A DNA stretch of 64,000 nucleotides. Source: Atlantibacter subterraneus. GTDB lineage: Bacteria; Pseudomonadota; Gammaproteobacteria; Enterobacterales; Enterobacteriaceae. The notes below the pieces were generated by a model that worked only from the letters and a program-made list of their open reading frames with translations, was not told the origin of the DNA and made no database searches. The DNA is taken from contig NZ_VLPS01000008.1 in the NCBI RefSeq assembly GCF_007570865.1, forward strand, positions 310,001 through 374,000, in the 5' to 3' direction. Below, one piece after another: positions 29,460-38,360 of this stretch; the first letter of the stretch is position 1, and each line of letters opens with the position of its first letter. The position numbers were made by a program, and so were the translations under genes.

Positions 29460-30863
29460 TTATCCCTCTGAATGGTTCAGGTCTTTACTGACCGGTGACT
29501 TTTCAAATTCCTGCTGATGGCTGCGCGCGCTCTGACCCAGCTCGTTAAGGATGTTGCGTAGCAGCGGCGTTTTCAGGGTGTAGAAGCGTTTGGCGATGAT
29601 GGCGCTCAGCACGTAGCAGATGCCCGGCACCAGAGTGAACAGCGCGATAATAATCGTGAGGGTGGTGCTATTTTGTGCGTACGCGGAGGCGTCATAACCT
29701 CCGCCTGCCAACATCCAGCCGATCAGCGCGCCGCCCAGCGCCAGGCCCAGCTTCAGCACAAACAGCGTGCCCGCAAAGCTGATGCCGGTAAGGCGTTTAC
29801 CGTTGCGCCATTCGCCGTAGTCGACGGTATCGGACATCATCACCCACTGGATCGGCGTGACGAGCTGGTGCAGCACACCAATGGCAAAGATAAATACGAA
29901 CATCAGCACGGTGGATCCCAGCGGCACAAAGAACATCGCGACGCTCAGCACCGCCAGCGCGGCGTTGGTCCACCAGAACACGCTGACTTTGCATTTCCAG
30001 TCGGTGAGGGGTTTAGCGAGGGCGCTGCCAATCAGGTTGCCGACGCAGTAAAGCCCGAGGAACCAGGAGAACAGCGCCGCATCGCCCATAATCCAGGTGA
30101 CGTAATACATCATCGCCCCGCCGCGCACGCACACCGCCAGGATGTTGAGGATGGTGAGCAGCCCGACGACGCGCCACTGGTCGTTTTGCAGGATATCGCG
30201 CAAATCTTCGCGCATGGTGGAGGTGCTGGGCGGCGCTTCGACGCGCTCTTTGGTGGTAAAGAAACAGAACGCCAGCATCAGGAAAGCGACCACCGCCAGC
30301 ACGGCGATACCGCCCTGGAACCCAAACGCCTTATCGTCCCCACCAATCAACTGCACCAGCGGCATCATCAACACCGTGGAGAGCATGCCGCCGAGGGTCG
30401 CCAGCACGAAGCGCCAGGATTGCAGGGAGATGCGCTGCTCCGGGTCGCTGGTGATAACGCCGCCCAGCGCGCAATACGGGATGTTGACCACCGTATACAT
30501 CAGGGTCAACAGCGTATAGGTGACGGCGGCGTAAATCATTTTTCCGCTCATGCTCAGGTCCGGCGAGCTGTAAGCGAACACGCACACCACGCCGAAAGGC
30601 AACGCGCCGAACAGCACCCACGGACGAAACTTGCCCCAGCGGCTGCGGGTGCGGTCGGCAATCAGGCCCATCGCCGGATCGGAGATAGCATCCAGCGCGC
30701 GGGCCAGCAGGAACATGGTGCCGACAAAGCCGGCGGGAATACCGAAGATATCGGTATAAAAAAACATCATATAAAGCATGACGTTATCAAATACGATATG
30801 GCTGGCGGCATCTCCCATGCCGTAGCCAATCTTCTCTTTAACCGATAACACTTGATCGCTCAT
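29460..30863 (-). CDS. yicJ: GPH-family sugar:cation symporter YicJ
   Basis: About 467 residues (E. coli 460) with twelve hydrophobic helices. The N-terminus KEKIGYGMGDAASHIVFDNV and the loop LADRTRSRWGKFRPWVLFGA-type (here LIADRTRSRWGKFRPW) are hallmarks of the glycoside-pentoside-hexuronide family. It presumably imports an alpha-xyloside for YicI. Three ATGs are close together; I chose 30863, which has AAGGA at the right distance and matches the E. coli start. The C-terminal tail is longer and different. Confidence 0.93.
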   Translation of the reverse strand: MSDQVLSVKEKIGYGMGDAASHIVFDNVMLYMMFFYTDIFGIPAGFVGTMFLLARALDAISDPAMGLIADRTRSRWGKFRPWVLFGALPFGVVCVFAYSSPDLSMSGKMIYAAVTYTLLTLMYTVVNIPYCALGGVITSDPEQRISLQSWRFVLATLGGMLSTVLMMPLVQLIGGDDKAFGFQGGIAVLAVVAFLMLAFCFFTTKERVEAPPSTSTMREDLRDILQNDQWRVVGLLTILNILAVCVRGGAMMYYVTWIMGDAALFSWFLGLYCVGNLIGSALAKPLTDWKCKVSVFWWTNAALAVLSVAMFFVPLGSTVLMFVFIFAIGVLHQLVTPIQWVMMSDTVDYGEWRNGKRLTGISFAGTLFVLKLGLALGGALIGWMLAGGGYDASAYAQNSTTLTIIIALFTLVPGICYVLSAIIAKRFYTLKTPLLRNILNELGQSARSHQQEFEKSPVSKDLNHSEG

Positions 30864-31095
30864 GGCGGCCATCCTTATCACACAGCGTAAAATTTCGCTT
30901 AAGGTGTTTTAGCCCCGCACGACGCCGCGTGGAATTGTGTTTTCTGGTTATTTATTTATGTTAATTGTTTTCTGTGATCTGTTTAACTCATTGATATTTA
31001 AATCAATTACTTTTAATGACGGATAAGTTTTTTGTATTCACACGGTAGATGATTTTTGTTTACGCGTAAGGGGAGAAAAAAGAACGCAGCGGGTA

Positions 31096-31124
31096 TTGGT
31101 AAGCGCCTGAAACGCGCCTATAAT
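31096..31124 (+). promoter_or_regulatory. selC promoter
   Basis: TTGGTA (31096-31101), 17 bases, then TATAAT (31119-31124), about 30 bases before the tRNA. The rest of the 30864-31154 gap is AT-rich and shows no gene. Confidence 0.75.
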
Positions 31125-31154
31125 GCGCCGGCCTCCATGTAGCAATGAAGGCTC

Positions 31155-31249
31155 GGAAGATCGTCGTCTCCGGTGAGGCGGCTGGACTTCAAATCCAGTT
31201 GGGGTCGCCAGCGATCCCGGGCAGGTTCGACTCCTGTGATCTTCCGCCA
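31155..31249 (+). tRNA. selC: Selenocysteine tRNA (UCA anticodon)
   Basis: 95 bases, from GGAAGATCG to the encoded CCA, matching E. coli selC with only a few changes in the long variable arm. The anticodon loop is ACTTCAAAT, with TCA reading UGA. The 8-bp acceptor stem GGAAGATC/GATCTTCC is typical of tRNA-Sec. Its 3' end (31228-31249) is the attachment site of the genomic island that follows, and integration restores the complete tRNA end. The same window contains a gene that needs it, fdoG. Confidence 0.98.
31228..31249 (+). repeat. attL core, 3' end of selC
   Basis: CGACTCCTGTGATC followed by TTCCGCCA, the T-arm and acceptor end of the tRNA. Matched by 54010-54030. Confidence 0.85.
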
Positions 31250-31360
31250 ATTTGCCTCTCCTGAACTCCACTGTCTCAAGTAAATCCCCTATAATACCCG
31301 AAATTACTGCTAATTATGTTCTCCCGAGGTCAACTGTCTCTACCAGAATCAAGTGCATTC

Positions 31361-31382
31361 TGGGGGCATAATGGGGGGCATG
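31361..31382 (+). repeat. Left copy of the 22-bp end motif
   Basis: Begins TGGGGGCATAAT and ends GGGGGCATG. The right copy at 53932-53953 differs at one base in the middle. An inverted ATGCCCCC at 31403-31410 overlaps the integrase start. These are candidate arm sites for the integrase or its excisionase. Confidence 0.6.
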
Positions 31383-31411
31383 ATTTATAGCCCCATTTTG
31401 AGATGCCCCCA

Positions 31412-32596
31412 ATGAAGCTAACAGTCAGACAAATCGACACAGCCAAGCCCAAAGAGAAGGCGTACAAGCTATCTGATGGTGGAGGCCTCTACCTTGAAGT
31501 AACCACCAACGGCTCACGCTATTGGCGTTTAAAGTATCGTTATGCGGGTAAAGAAAAGCGCCTTGCTTTCGGCGTTTATCCTGAGGTTTCTCTCGCTCAA
31601 GCCCGTGAAAAGCGTGAAGCTGCGAAAAAGTTACTATCTGCTGGAAGCGATCCCGGAGAGCTAAAGAAAGCAGAGAAAATCGCTCAAAAACTAAACTACG
31701 AAAATACCTTCGAGGCTATTGCCCGTGAATGGCACCAGCTGAGAGCGGATCGTTGGTCATTACGTTATCGCGATGAGATTATTGATACCTTTGAAAAGGA
31801 TATTTTCCCCTATATCGGTAAGCGTCCCATAGCTGAAATTAAGCCCATGGAATTGCTGGAAACCCTTCGTCGTATGGAAAAGCGTGGGGCATTAGAAAAG
31901 ATGCGCAAAGTCAGACAGCGCTGCGGTGAAGTATTCCGTCATGCAATCGTGACCGGACGCGCTGAATACAATCCTGCACCCGATCTCGCTACAGCCCTCG
32001 CAACACCAAAGAAAACACATTTTCCTTTCCTGACTGCCGAAGAGCTTCCTCACTTTCTTATGGATCTTGCCGGTTACACCGGTAGCGTTATTACCAAGAC
32101 TGCGACTCAAATCATCATGCTTACAGGGGTACGAACTCAGGAGTTACGTTTTGCCCGCTGGGAGGATATCAATTTTGAAAAGCGGCTTTGGGAGATCCCT
32201 GCTGAAGTGATGAAGATGAAACGACCACACATCGTTCCGATGTCGGATCAGGTTGTCGAGCTCTTTGAGTCACTTAAGCCTATTACTGGGCTATACCCAC
32301 TGGTATTCGTCGGACGCAATGATCGAACGAAGCCGATCTCAAAGGAAAGCGTTAATCAGGTGATTGAGTTATTGGGATATAAAGGAAGGCTGACGGGGCA
32401 TGGTTTCCGCCACACGATGAGTACCATCCTCCATGAAGAAGGTTTTAACTCAGCTTGGATAGAAACGCAGCTAGCACATGTGGATAAGAACGCGATACGT
32501 GGGACTTACAACCATGCACAGTATTTGGAGGGACGGAGGGAGATGATGCAGTGGTATTCAAACTTTATTAAAGTGAAATGTATATCGATAAAGTAA
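31412..32596 (+). CDS. Tyrosine-recombinase integrase, P4 type
   Basis: About 394 residues. An N-terminal DUF4102 arm-binding domain (KLTVRQIDTAKPKEKAYKLSDGGGLYLEV) is followed by a core-binding SAM-like domain and the catalytic domain. Catalytic residues are visible: Arg in TGVRTQELR (about 241), Lys in MKMKRPH, His-x-x-Arg in GHGFRHT (about 330-333), His in LAHVDKN (about 356) and Tyr in YNHAQYLE (about 371). It integrates the island at selC. An ATG three codons earlier (31403) is possible; I prefer 31412 for spacing and family start. A hairpin terminator follows. It looks intact. Confidence 0.93.
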   Translation: MKLTVRQIDTAKPKEKAYKLSDGGGLYLEVTTNGSRYWRLKYRYAGKEKRLAFGVYPEVSLAQAREKREAAKKLLSAGSDPGELKKAEKIAQKLNYENTFEAIAREWHQLRADRWSLRYRDEIIDTFEKDIFPYIGKRPIAEIKPMELLETLRRMEKRGALEKMRKVRQRCGEVFRHAIVTGRAEYNPAPDLATALATPKKTHFPFLTAEELPHFLMDLAGYTGSVITKTATQIIMLTGVRTQELRFARWEDINFEKRLWEIPAEVMKMKRPHIVPMSDQVVELFESLKPITGLYPLVFVGRNDRTKPISKESVNQVIELLGYKGRLTGHGFRHTMSTILHEEGFNSAWIETQLAHVDKNAIRGTYNHAQYLEGRREMMQWYSNFIKVKCISIK

Positions 32597-32623
32597 TTAA
32601 AATATCAGCTTTAATTAATTTTC

Positions 32624-32663
32624 AAGTGGGCATTTTAAGAGCCCACTTTATTTTTATTTTTTG
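32624..32663 (+). terminator. Terminator between integrase and ABC-3C ATPase
   Basis: AAGTGGGC (32624-32631) pairs with GCCCACTT (32641-32648), followed by TATTTTTATTTTTT. The opposite strand also has an A/T-rich flank, so it may serve both convergent genes. Confidence 0.85.
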
Positions 32664-34357
32664 CTTCCAAATTGAATGCCAAGAAGCTTATTCTCAGCTT
32701 TATCTCCTCGCAAGGTGAGTACAACTTTTGACCTTAAATCATCCATTTCGAACTTGGAGAGTGTTTCGGCCATAGCTTGGAAGTTTTCTGTGTTTAACGA
32801 CGCTATATACTGTTTTCCATTAAATTTCACAGATTCATTTATGAATGCAAACCATCTTGAACGCACCCCGGGGTCAATATCAGCAAACAGGCGGTTGTCA
32901 TGCCACAACATATTCATCGAATGATTTTGACCATACATAAATACTAACCAATCAAAACATAATATCCTTGCATCATTAATACCATCAGAATCATCTCCTT
33001 CTATTTGAATGCTTAAATCATAACGAATTTGATTATCACCGGTATTAACATCTAAGACTATACCAGCCGGTACTCTCGGATACAATATTTCAGCAAGCTC
33101 GGCAAAAATTCTATCATATTCTGATAAAGGATTGGTGGAAGTATAATCAACCGCCAGTCTATCTTGTTCAACTTTTCTTTCTCTTAATTTTTGTGCTTTT
33201 TCTTGGAGTTTAGTTGCGAAGTTTAAGTATTCATGCAACCTTGATTTTTCTTCCTCTAATTCAGCAAGTTGCCTTGCAACGACGGAATATTCATCAAGCG
33301 CTTTTTTACCATGCAAAGATTGCAGATTTAGATCTCGAAGCTCTGAAACTTCAGCAATATTGAACTTGAGAATTTCCAATTCAGAAAGCAGATTTATTTT
33401 ATCCTTCTCTAATCGCCTTTTTCTATTGAAAGAAAGTGAATTATGAAAATTTTCAACCGCTTCAAAATGAGCTAATGTTTCTGGTTTGAAAATATTTTGC
33501 AAACCAGAATATAAATCAAGCAAATCTTCTCTTGATATATCTGGATGTTCTAAAAGAGTTTTATCAATATTACTTATTCTAAATTCAATAATGTTTTTAT
33601 TTTTTTCTAACTCTCGCACTTTCTTTGTTAATATATTTGTTTCTTCTTCTATAGCTCGATATTTTTCATGAATCTGGAATTCATCTAGCTCATCTTTTAA
33701 TTTCGGAATGACACGTTCAAGCCACTCATAACGAACTTTGGGCTGAGAACCAGCTCTAAACATATCTTTTAATATATCGTCGTTCTGCCAATTTTTTAAA
33801 GATTGACTAACCTTGTCTAATTCATGCTTATTATTTCTTTTAGACAAAATTAAGGTATGATCAATACCTAATAAAAATGCCGTTCGGAGTAAAGCTTCAA
33901 AATCAGGCTCTTTAGTTGTGCGAACTGGGCTAATGCAGTCATCCCTTGTATACCGTGTAAACCGCTTAAATAATGATCTAAAGCTTAAATAAGGAATGTT
34001 ATCATTTAAGTTAAATATGCCAGATTTATCCAATAACTCTTTGTATGCCTTTAAAGAAATAGGCTGATCGTTTAATATTATTTTTTTCCCATTACCTGTT
34101 CTCGAAACTAAGTATTCAGTCCCGTCGTGTGAAAAAATTAATGTAAACCACCAATCAGGAACAGCAGAGGATAATTTTTTATCAGCATTTGCTCCTAAAC
34201 AATGCTGTATAAGGCCAAGTACTAACGTTTTGCCAACGCCATTACTACTCCCTTCTTTTTCAGTTGAACTATCCCCTATTATTAGAGTTAATCCAGATTC
34301 ATTGAAATATACAGGGTGAAAAGTTGGTTGATCGCAAGTTAAGCGGATTAGTTTCAT
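32654..34357 (-). CDS. ABC-three-component system ATPase (DUF2326-type, SMC/RecN-like)
   Basis: 567 residues. A Walker A variant GDSSTEKEGSSNGVGKT lies near residues 29-45, with an extended loop before the canonical GVGKT. A long charged central part (about 200-410) is predicted to form coiled coil, as in SMC/RecN proteins. The C-terminal DUF2326 region contains ARILCFDWLVFMYG (Walker-B like) near 480. ABC-3C ATPases are described from comparative genomics as the sensor or motor of anti-invader systems. It is the last gene of a compact three-gene unit: effector, middle component, ATPase. The low GC content contrasts with its neighbours. No transmembrane parts are seen, so it is not a transporter. 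Confidence 0.85.
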   Translation of the reverse strand: MKLIRLTCDQPTFHPVYFNESGLTLIIGDSSTEKEGSSNGVGKTLVLGLIQHCLGANADKKLSSAVPDWWFTLIFSHDGTEYLVSRTGNGKKIILNDQPISLKAYKELLDKSGIFNLNDNIPYLSFRSLFKRFTRYTRDDCISPVRTTKEPDFEALLRTAFLLGIDHTLILSKRNNKHELDKVSQSLKNWQNDDILKDMFRAGSQPKVRYEWLERVIPKLKDELDEFQIHEKYRAIEEETNILTKKVRELEKNKNIIEFRISNIDKTLLEHPDISREDLLDLYSGLQNIFKPETLAHFEAVENFHNSLSFNRKRRLEKDKINLLSELEILKFNIAEVSELRDLNLQSLHGKKALDEYSVVARQLAELEEEKSRLHEYLNFATKLQEKAQKLRERKVEQDRLAVDYTSTNPLSEYDRIFAELAEILYPRVPAGIVLDVNTGDNQIRYDLSIQIEGDDSDGINDARILCFDWLVFMYGQNHSMNMLWHDNRLFADIDPGVRSRWFAFINESVKFNGKQYIASLNTENFQAMAETLSKFEMDDLRSKVVLTLRGDKAENKLLGIQFGSKK

Positions 34358-34372
34358 TAAACTTCTCTTCTA

Positions 34373-34651
34373 CTATAGTTCATTATCATTGCAAACTTCC
34401 AAAGTTAATCTGCCTTCTTCATCAACAATTATCTGCTTGATGCAAAATAGAATATCTAGAGCAAATATAAATTGTGTAAATGATGGAGTTATCAGCTCTG
34501 TGGATTTTTTTTGTTCAATTTTCGACCAGAGCTCATCGACAGATAGTGGTTCATCTATAATTGTCCGGATGTACCCAGCAATTGCTACTAAAGAATTGCT
34601 AAATCTAATATGTTTATGTGGCAGAAGCATTGTTTGGATGTTCATACGCAT
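34373..34651 (-). CDS. ABC-three-component system middle component
   Basis: About 92 residues, a small winged-helix-like protein. The opening MLLPHKHIRFSNSLVAIAG and the later FALDILFCIKQI...DEEGRL match the class of middle components (type 6, by memory) that link the effector to the ABC ATPase. The ORF can be read from a TTG at 34663; ATG 34651 has GAG at a fair distance. It overlaps the end of the effector gene and precedes the ATPase gene by 15 bases. It has no known activity of its own. Confidence 0.8.
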   Translation of the reverse strand: MRMNIQTMLLPHKHIRFSNSLVAIAGYIRTIIDEPLSVDELWSKIEQKKSTELITPSFTQFIFALDILFCIKQIIVDEEGRLTLEVCNDNEL

Positions 34652-35561
34652 CGCACGTCTCAAAATATTTTGCTAAGATCAGCTCAGCGGCAAATCTATA
34701 GCTAGCTTTAGCATTTTCATGAATTCCTGATGGGAGTAATCTATCAATCATCCAAAGATATCTCAAGTCCGCTCGTTCAGGAATTTCGGAAGATATGGCT
34801 AATTTACTTAGTGCATAAGTCTCTTTGACTTCCTGTGCTATGCGTTGTTCTAAACCATTATCTACAGAATTGAGAAATTCGTTTATTAGGTATAATTGAT
34901 AGCTATTCATTTCAAGCCTTAATTTTATAGGCTTAGAAATACCATTTATTTTTATTTTCTCATCAAAATCAGGTGCTGTTTCGCTTAAAAAAGCCAAGTC
35001 TGAAGATGATTTATATGCCAAATAATTCAAAACTTCGCCGACAGCACGACTATCAATAAAATCTAGGTCTACGTCTGGAATTAAACCTACAATATCTTGC
35101 TTATCACACTCAGACAAAGACATAAACTCTTTGAGGAGTTCCATCCCTCCCATAGCTCCTGCATGGTCAAGGCATTTTTCGTCCGCAAGTTTTTTTAGGG
35201 AATTTCCTACAGGTGCAGGAATCCCCTTAAAATAATCATTCATAACAAAAGTATACTTTGATACCTTTCCCCACTTAACAACTAACTTGTCAAAATCGCC
35301 AATCGATTTATTAACAGCTTCTAGCTCTTTGATTTGATTAGAAGGCTTGGGGCCATAAACTTGGAAGTAGTGAGCTTCGGTTTCTATCCATCCATCGTTT
35401 CCACCATCTCCCCAGTTTCCCCACGGTGATACAGCCTGGAATCCAGGGGTCGTATATTGCATAACCTTCGAAAAAAGAGCCTGAAAAGCATCGCCCATGC
35501 TTTCATGAATCTTCAGTCGAAATAACTGCCTGTAAATATATTCTTGGTGTGTAGAACTCAT
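34614..35561 (-). CDS. ABC-three-component system effector with nuclease-like N-terminus
   Basis: About 315 residues from ATG 35561 (CAGGT just upstream). The N-terminal 75 residues contain GNWGDGGNDGWIETEAHYFQVYGPK (51-71 region). This resembles the D-x(n)-Q-x-K core of restriction-endonuclease-fold domains such as Mrr, but with Tyr where the catalytic Lys would stand, so nuclease activity is doubtful. The remainder (about 100-315) is helical and carries a C-terminal domain shared among ABC-3C effectors (RADLRYLWMIDRLLPSGIHENAKASYRFAAELILAKYFETC). It is the first gene of the unit. What it acts on is unknown. Confidence 0.75.
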   Translation of the reverse strand: MSSTHQEYIYRQLFRLKIHESMGDAFQALFSKVMQYTTPGFQAVSPWGNWGDGGNDGWIETEAHYFQVYGPKPSNQIKELEAVNKSIGDFDKLVVKWGKVSKYTFVMNDYFKGIPAPVGNSLKKLADEKCLDHAGAMGGMELLKEFMSLSECDKQDIVGLIPDVDLDFIDSRAVGEVLNYLAYKSSSDLAFLSETAPDFDEKIKINGISKPIKLRLEMNSYQLYLINEFLNSVDNGLEQRIAQEVKETYALSKLAISSEIPERADLRYLWMIDRLLPSGIHENAKASYRFAAELILAKYFETCDAYEHPNNASAT

Positions 35562-35702
35562 ACGACCTGCATCTTTGATGAACAATTTTTGATGATAATA
35601 TCCTCTCTTTCAGTGATGTAAACTTGTTATTTTGAAAATTGGGACTACTTCCACTTTACAAAACCAAACTTTCTTAAATTCTACCAACCCACCCCCAAAA
35701 CA

Positions 35703-35753
35703 CATATGAAAAATCGAATATGACATTGACTCCTGTACTAACCTGTTTATCAT
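35703..35753 (+). promoter_or_regulatory. arsRDABC promoter with ArsR operator-like dyad
   Basis: TTGACT (35726-35731), 16 bases, TATCAT (35748-35753). Just upstream CATAT (35703-35707) and ATATG (35718-35722) form an imperfect dyad around a 10-base centre, where ArsR would bind next to the -35. Confidence 0.6.
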
Positions 35754-35777
35754 TAAAAATATTTGTCGGAGGTATCA

Positions 35778-36128
35778 GTGAAACTTACCAATCTACAACT
35801 CTTCAAAAATCTCTCTGATGAAACACGTCTGGGTATCGTGCTGCTACTCAGGGAGATGGGAGAGCTGTGCGTGTGCGATCTTTGCACGGCATTGGAGCAG
35901 TCGCAGCCCAAGATCTCCCGTCATCTTGCAATGCTCCGGGAAAGTGGTCTATTGCTGGACCGTAAACAGGGTAAGTGGGTTCACTACCGCTTATCCCCGC
36001 ATATTCCTTCCTGGGCCGCTCAGGTGATTGAGCAGGCCTGGTTAAGCCAACAGGACGACGTACAGGCCATCGCCCGTAAGCTGGCATCGGCAAACTGCTC
36101 AAGTAGCGGTAAGGCTGTTTGCATCTAA
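35778..36128 (+). CDS. arsR: Arsenite-responsive repressor ArsR
   Basis: 116 residues, very close to plasmid R773 ArsR (117). It has a winged helix with recognition region QPKISRHLAMLRESGLL. The metalloid sensor ELCVCDLC supplies the three Cys that bind As(III) or Sb(III) and release the repressor from DNA. The start is GTG 35778 with GGAGG six bases before it; the upstream in-frame TTG at 35763 would lie before that ribosome site. It is the first gene of a five-gene operon on the plus strand. Confidence 0.95.
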   Translation: MKLTNLQLFKNLSDETRLGIVLLLREMGELCVCDLCTALEQSQPKISRHLAMLRESGLLLDRKQGKWVHYRLSPHIPSWAAQVIEQAWLSQQDDVQAIARKLASANCSSSGKAVCI

Positions 36129-36175
36129 AAAATTTGCCTGAACATATATGATTTTACGAATGTGAGGTATTTAGA

Positions 36176-36538
36176 ATGAAGACGTTAACGGTGTTTGACC
36201 CGGCAATGTGCTGCAGTACCGGCGTATGTGGCTCAGATGTCGATCAGGTTCTGGTTGATTTCTCTGCAGATGTGCAGTGGCTGAAAGGACGTGGCGTACA
36301 GGTTGAACGTTACAATCTGGCACAGCAGCCTATGAGCTTTGTTCAGAACGAGAAAGCGAAAGCATTCCTGGAAGCATCTGGAGCAGAAGGGCTTCCGCTA
36401 CTGCTGTTGGATGGCGAAACGGTGATGGCAGGGCGGTACCCAAAACGTGCTGAGATAGCTCGCTGGTTTGGTATTCCTCTGGAGAAGGTAGGGTTAGCTC
36501 CCACCAGTTGCTGTGGTGGTAATACTTCCTGTTGCTGA
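36176..36538 (+). CDS. arsD: Arsenic metallochaperone ArsD
   Basis: 120 residues, the R773 length. It passes As(III) to the ArsA ATPase and weakly represses the operon. All family cysteines are present: Cys12, Cys13 and Cys18 (MCCSTGVCG), which form the transfer site, plus the two C-terminal pairs (SCCGGNTSCC). It has a thioredoxin-like fold. It lies 47 bases after arsR and ends 17 bases before arsA. Confidence 0.95.
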   Translation: MKTLTVFDPAMCCSTGVCGSDVDQVLVDFSADVQWLKGRGVQVERYNLAQQPMSFVQNEKAKAFLEASGAEGLPLLLLDGETVMAGRYPKRAEIARWFGIPLEKVGLAPTSCCGGNTSCC

Positions 36539-36555
36539 GTATGTCAGGAGGACAT

Positions 36556-38313
36556 ATGAAATTCTTACAGAATATCCCGCCTTACCTGTTTTTTACCGGT
36601 AAGGGAGGTGTAGGAAAAACTTCTATTTCCTGCGCGACGGCAATCCGCCTTGCTGAACAGGGTAAGCGGGTTTTGCTGGTCAGTACCGATCCTGCCTCGA
36701 ATGTCGGACAGGTATTCGACCAGGCTATCGGTAACACCATTCGCCCTGTGACGGCAGTTCCTAGGCTTTCTGCTCTGGAGATTGACCCGCAGGAAGCCGC
36801 CCAGCAATACCGCTCCAGAATCGTTGATCCTATCAAAGGTCTTCTGCCTGATGACGTTGTTAACAGTATCAGCGAACAGCTTTCAGGAGCCTGTACGACT
36901 GAGATTGCGGCGTTCGATGAGTTTACTGGCTTACTGACCGACGCTTCTCTGCTGACCCGCTTTGAACACATCATTTTTGATACAGCGCCGACGGGCCACA
37001 CGATTCGCCTTCTCCAGCTTCCCGGTGCCTGGAGTAGCTTCATTGAAAGCAATCCAGATGGTGCTTCCTGTCTTGGCCCAATGGCCGGGCTGGAAAAGCA
37101 GCGTGAGCAGTATGCTCATGCAGTAGAGGCGTTATCCGATCCTGATCGTACCCGACTGGTTCTGGTTGCACGACTGCAAAAATCTACGCTGCAGGAAGTC
37201 GCCCGCACCCATGAAGAACTGGCTGCGATTGGGCTGAAAAACCAGTACCTAGTGATTAATGGTGTGCTGCCTACAACTGAAGCTGAACATGACGCCCTGG
37301 CCGCTGCGATATGGCAACGGGAACAAGAAGCGCTGGCAAATCTTCCTTCCGGGTTATCTGAGTTGCCGACAGACAGCTTATACCTTCAGCCGCTGAACAT
37401 GGTTGGTGTCTCCGCGCTGAAAGGCCTGCTAAACGAATATGCTGAATCAGCATCGCTTCCTGTACAGAGCGAGAGCATGCAGATCAAGCCAGAGAATGTG
37501 TCGCTGTCTGCCATGGTTGATGATATCGCCCGTAGTGAACACGGTTTGATTATGCTGATGGGTAAAGGTGGCGTAGGTAAAACCACGATGGCTACTGCCA
37601 TCGCCGTCAGGCTGGCGGATATGGGATTTGATGTCCATCTCACCACCTCAGATCCCGCTGCACATCTCAGTGCAACGCTCAATGGAAGTCTCAAAAATCT
37701 GCAGGTCAGCCGAATCAACCCTCACGATGAAACTGAACGCTATCGGCAGCATGTTCTTGAGACGAAAGGCAGGGATCTGGATGAAGCAGGGAAACGGCTG
37801 CTCGAAGAGGATTTACGTTCTCCTTGCACGGAAGAGATTGCGGTGTTCCAGGCGTTCTCACGCGTAATCCGTGAAGCAGGCAAACGGTTTGTGGTCATGG
37901 ATACGGCACCCACCGGGCATACGCTATTACTGCTTGATGCTACCGGGGCTTATCACCGTGAGATTGCCAGGAAGATGGGAGATAAAGGTCATTTTACCAC
38001 TCCGATGATGCAGCTTCAGGACCCGGAACGCACCAAAGTCCTGCTGGTCACTCTGCCTGAAACCACACCGGTACTGGAAGCAGCAAACCTGCAGTCCGAT
38101 CTTGAGCGTGCGGGGATTCATCCGTGGGGCTGGATTATCAATAACAGCCTTTCCATTGCGGATACGCGTTCTCCGTTGCTTTGCCAGCGCGCCCAGCAGG
38201 AACTGCCTCAGATTGAGGCTGTTAAGAATCAGCACGCTGACCGTATAGCGCTTGTTCCGGTATTGGCGTTAGAACCCGCCGGTATTGAAAAGCTCAGAGA
38301 GTTGATGAGTTAA
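36556..38313 (+). CDS. arsA: Arsenite-stimulated ATPase ArsA, first copy
   Basis: 585 residues (R773 583). It has two homologous halves, each with a P-loop (GKGGVGKTS at 15-23; GKGGVGKTT near 342-350) and a signal-transduction motif (DTAPTGHT). Together with ArsB it forms an ATP-driven arsenite/antimonite pump. The metalloid-binding Cys113 (SGACTTE), Cys172 (GASCLGP) and the Cys of [10 protein letters not shown] (Cys422 type) are all present. ATG 36556 follows GGAGG; the reading frame is open eight codons further up. Confidence 0.96.
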   Translation: MKFLQNIPPYLFFTGKGGVGKTSISCATAIRLAEQGKRVLLVSTDPASNVGQVFDQAIGNTIRPVTAVPRLSALEIDPQEAAQQYRSRIVDPIKGLLPDDVVNSISEQLSGACTTEIAAFDEFTGLLTDASLLTRFEHIIFDTAPTGHTIRLLQLPGAWSSFIESNPDGASCLGPMAGLEKQREQYAHAVEALSDPDRTRLVLVARLQKSTLQEVARTHEELAAIGLKNQYLVINGVLPTTEAEHDALAAAIWQREQEALANLPSGLSELPTDSLYLQPLNMVGVSALKGLLNEYAESASLPVQSESMQIKPENVSLSAMVDDIARSEHGLIMLMGKGGVGKTTMATAIAVRLADMGFDVHLTTSDPAAHLSATLNGSLKNLQVSRINPHDETERYRQHVLETKGRDLDEAGKRLLEEDLRSPCTEEIAVFQAFSRVIREAGKRFVVMDTAPTGHTLLLLDATGAYHREIARKMGDKGHFTTPMMQLQDPERTKVLLVTLPETTPVLEAANLQSDLERAGIHPWGWIINNSLSIADTRSPLLCQRAQQELPQIEAVKNQHADRIALVPVLALEPAGIEKLRELMS

Positions 38314-38360
38314 TTTTTTTGCATATACAGGGCGGCAAAGTCGCCCTGTCAGGAGGTTTT

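Noticed and set aside
27774-30848. Very long plus-strand frames opposite yicI and yicJ (509 and 391 codons)
   Set aside because: Their length comes from codon bias of the genes on the other strand; His/Arg/Gln-rich translations without domains.
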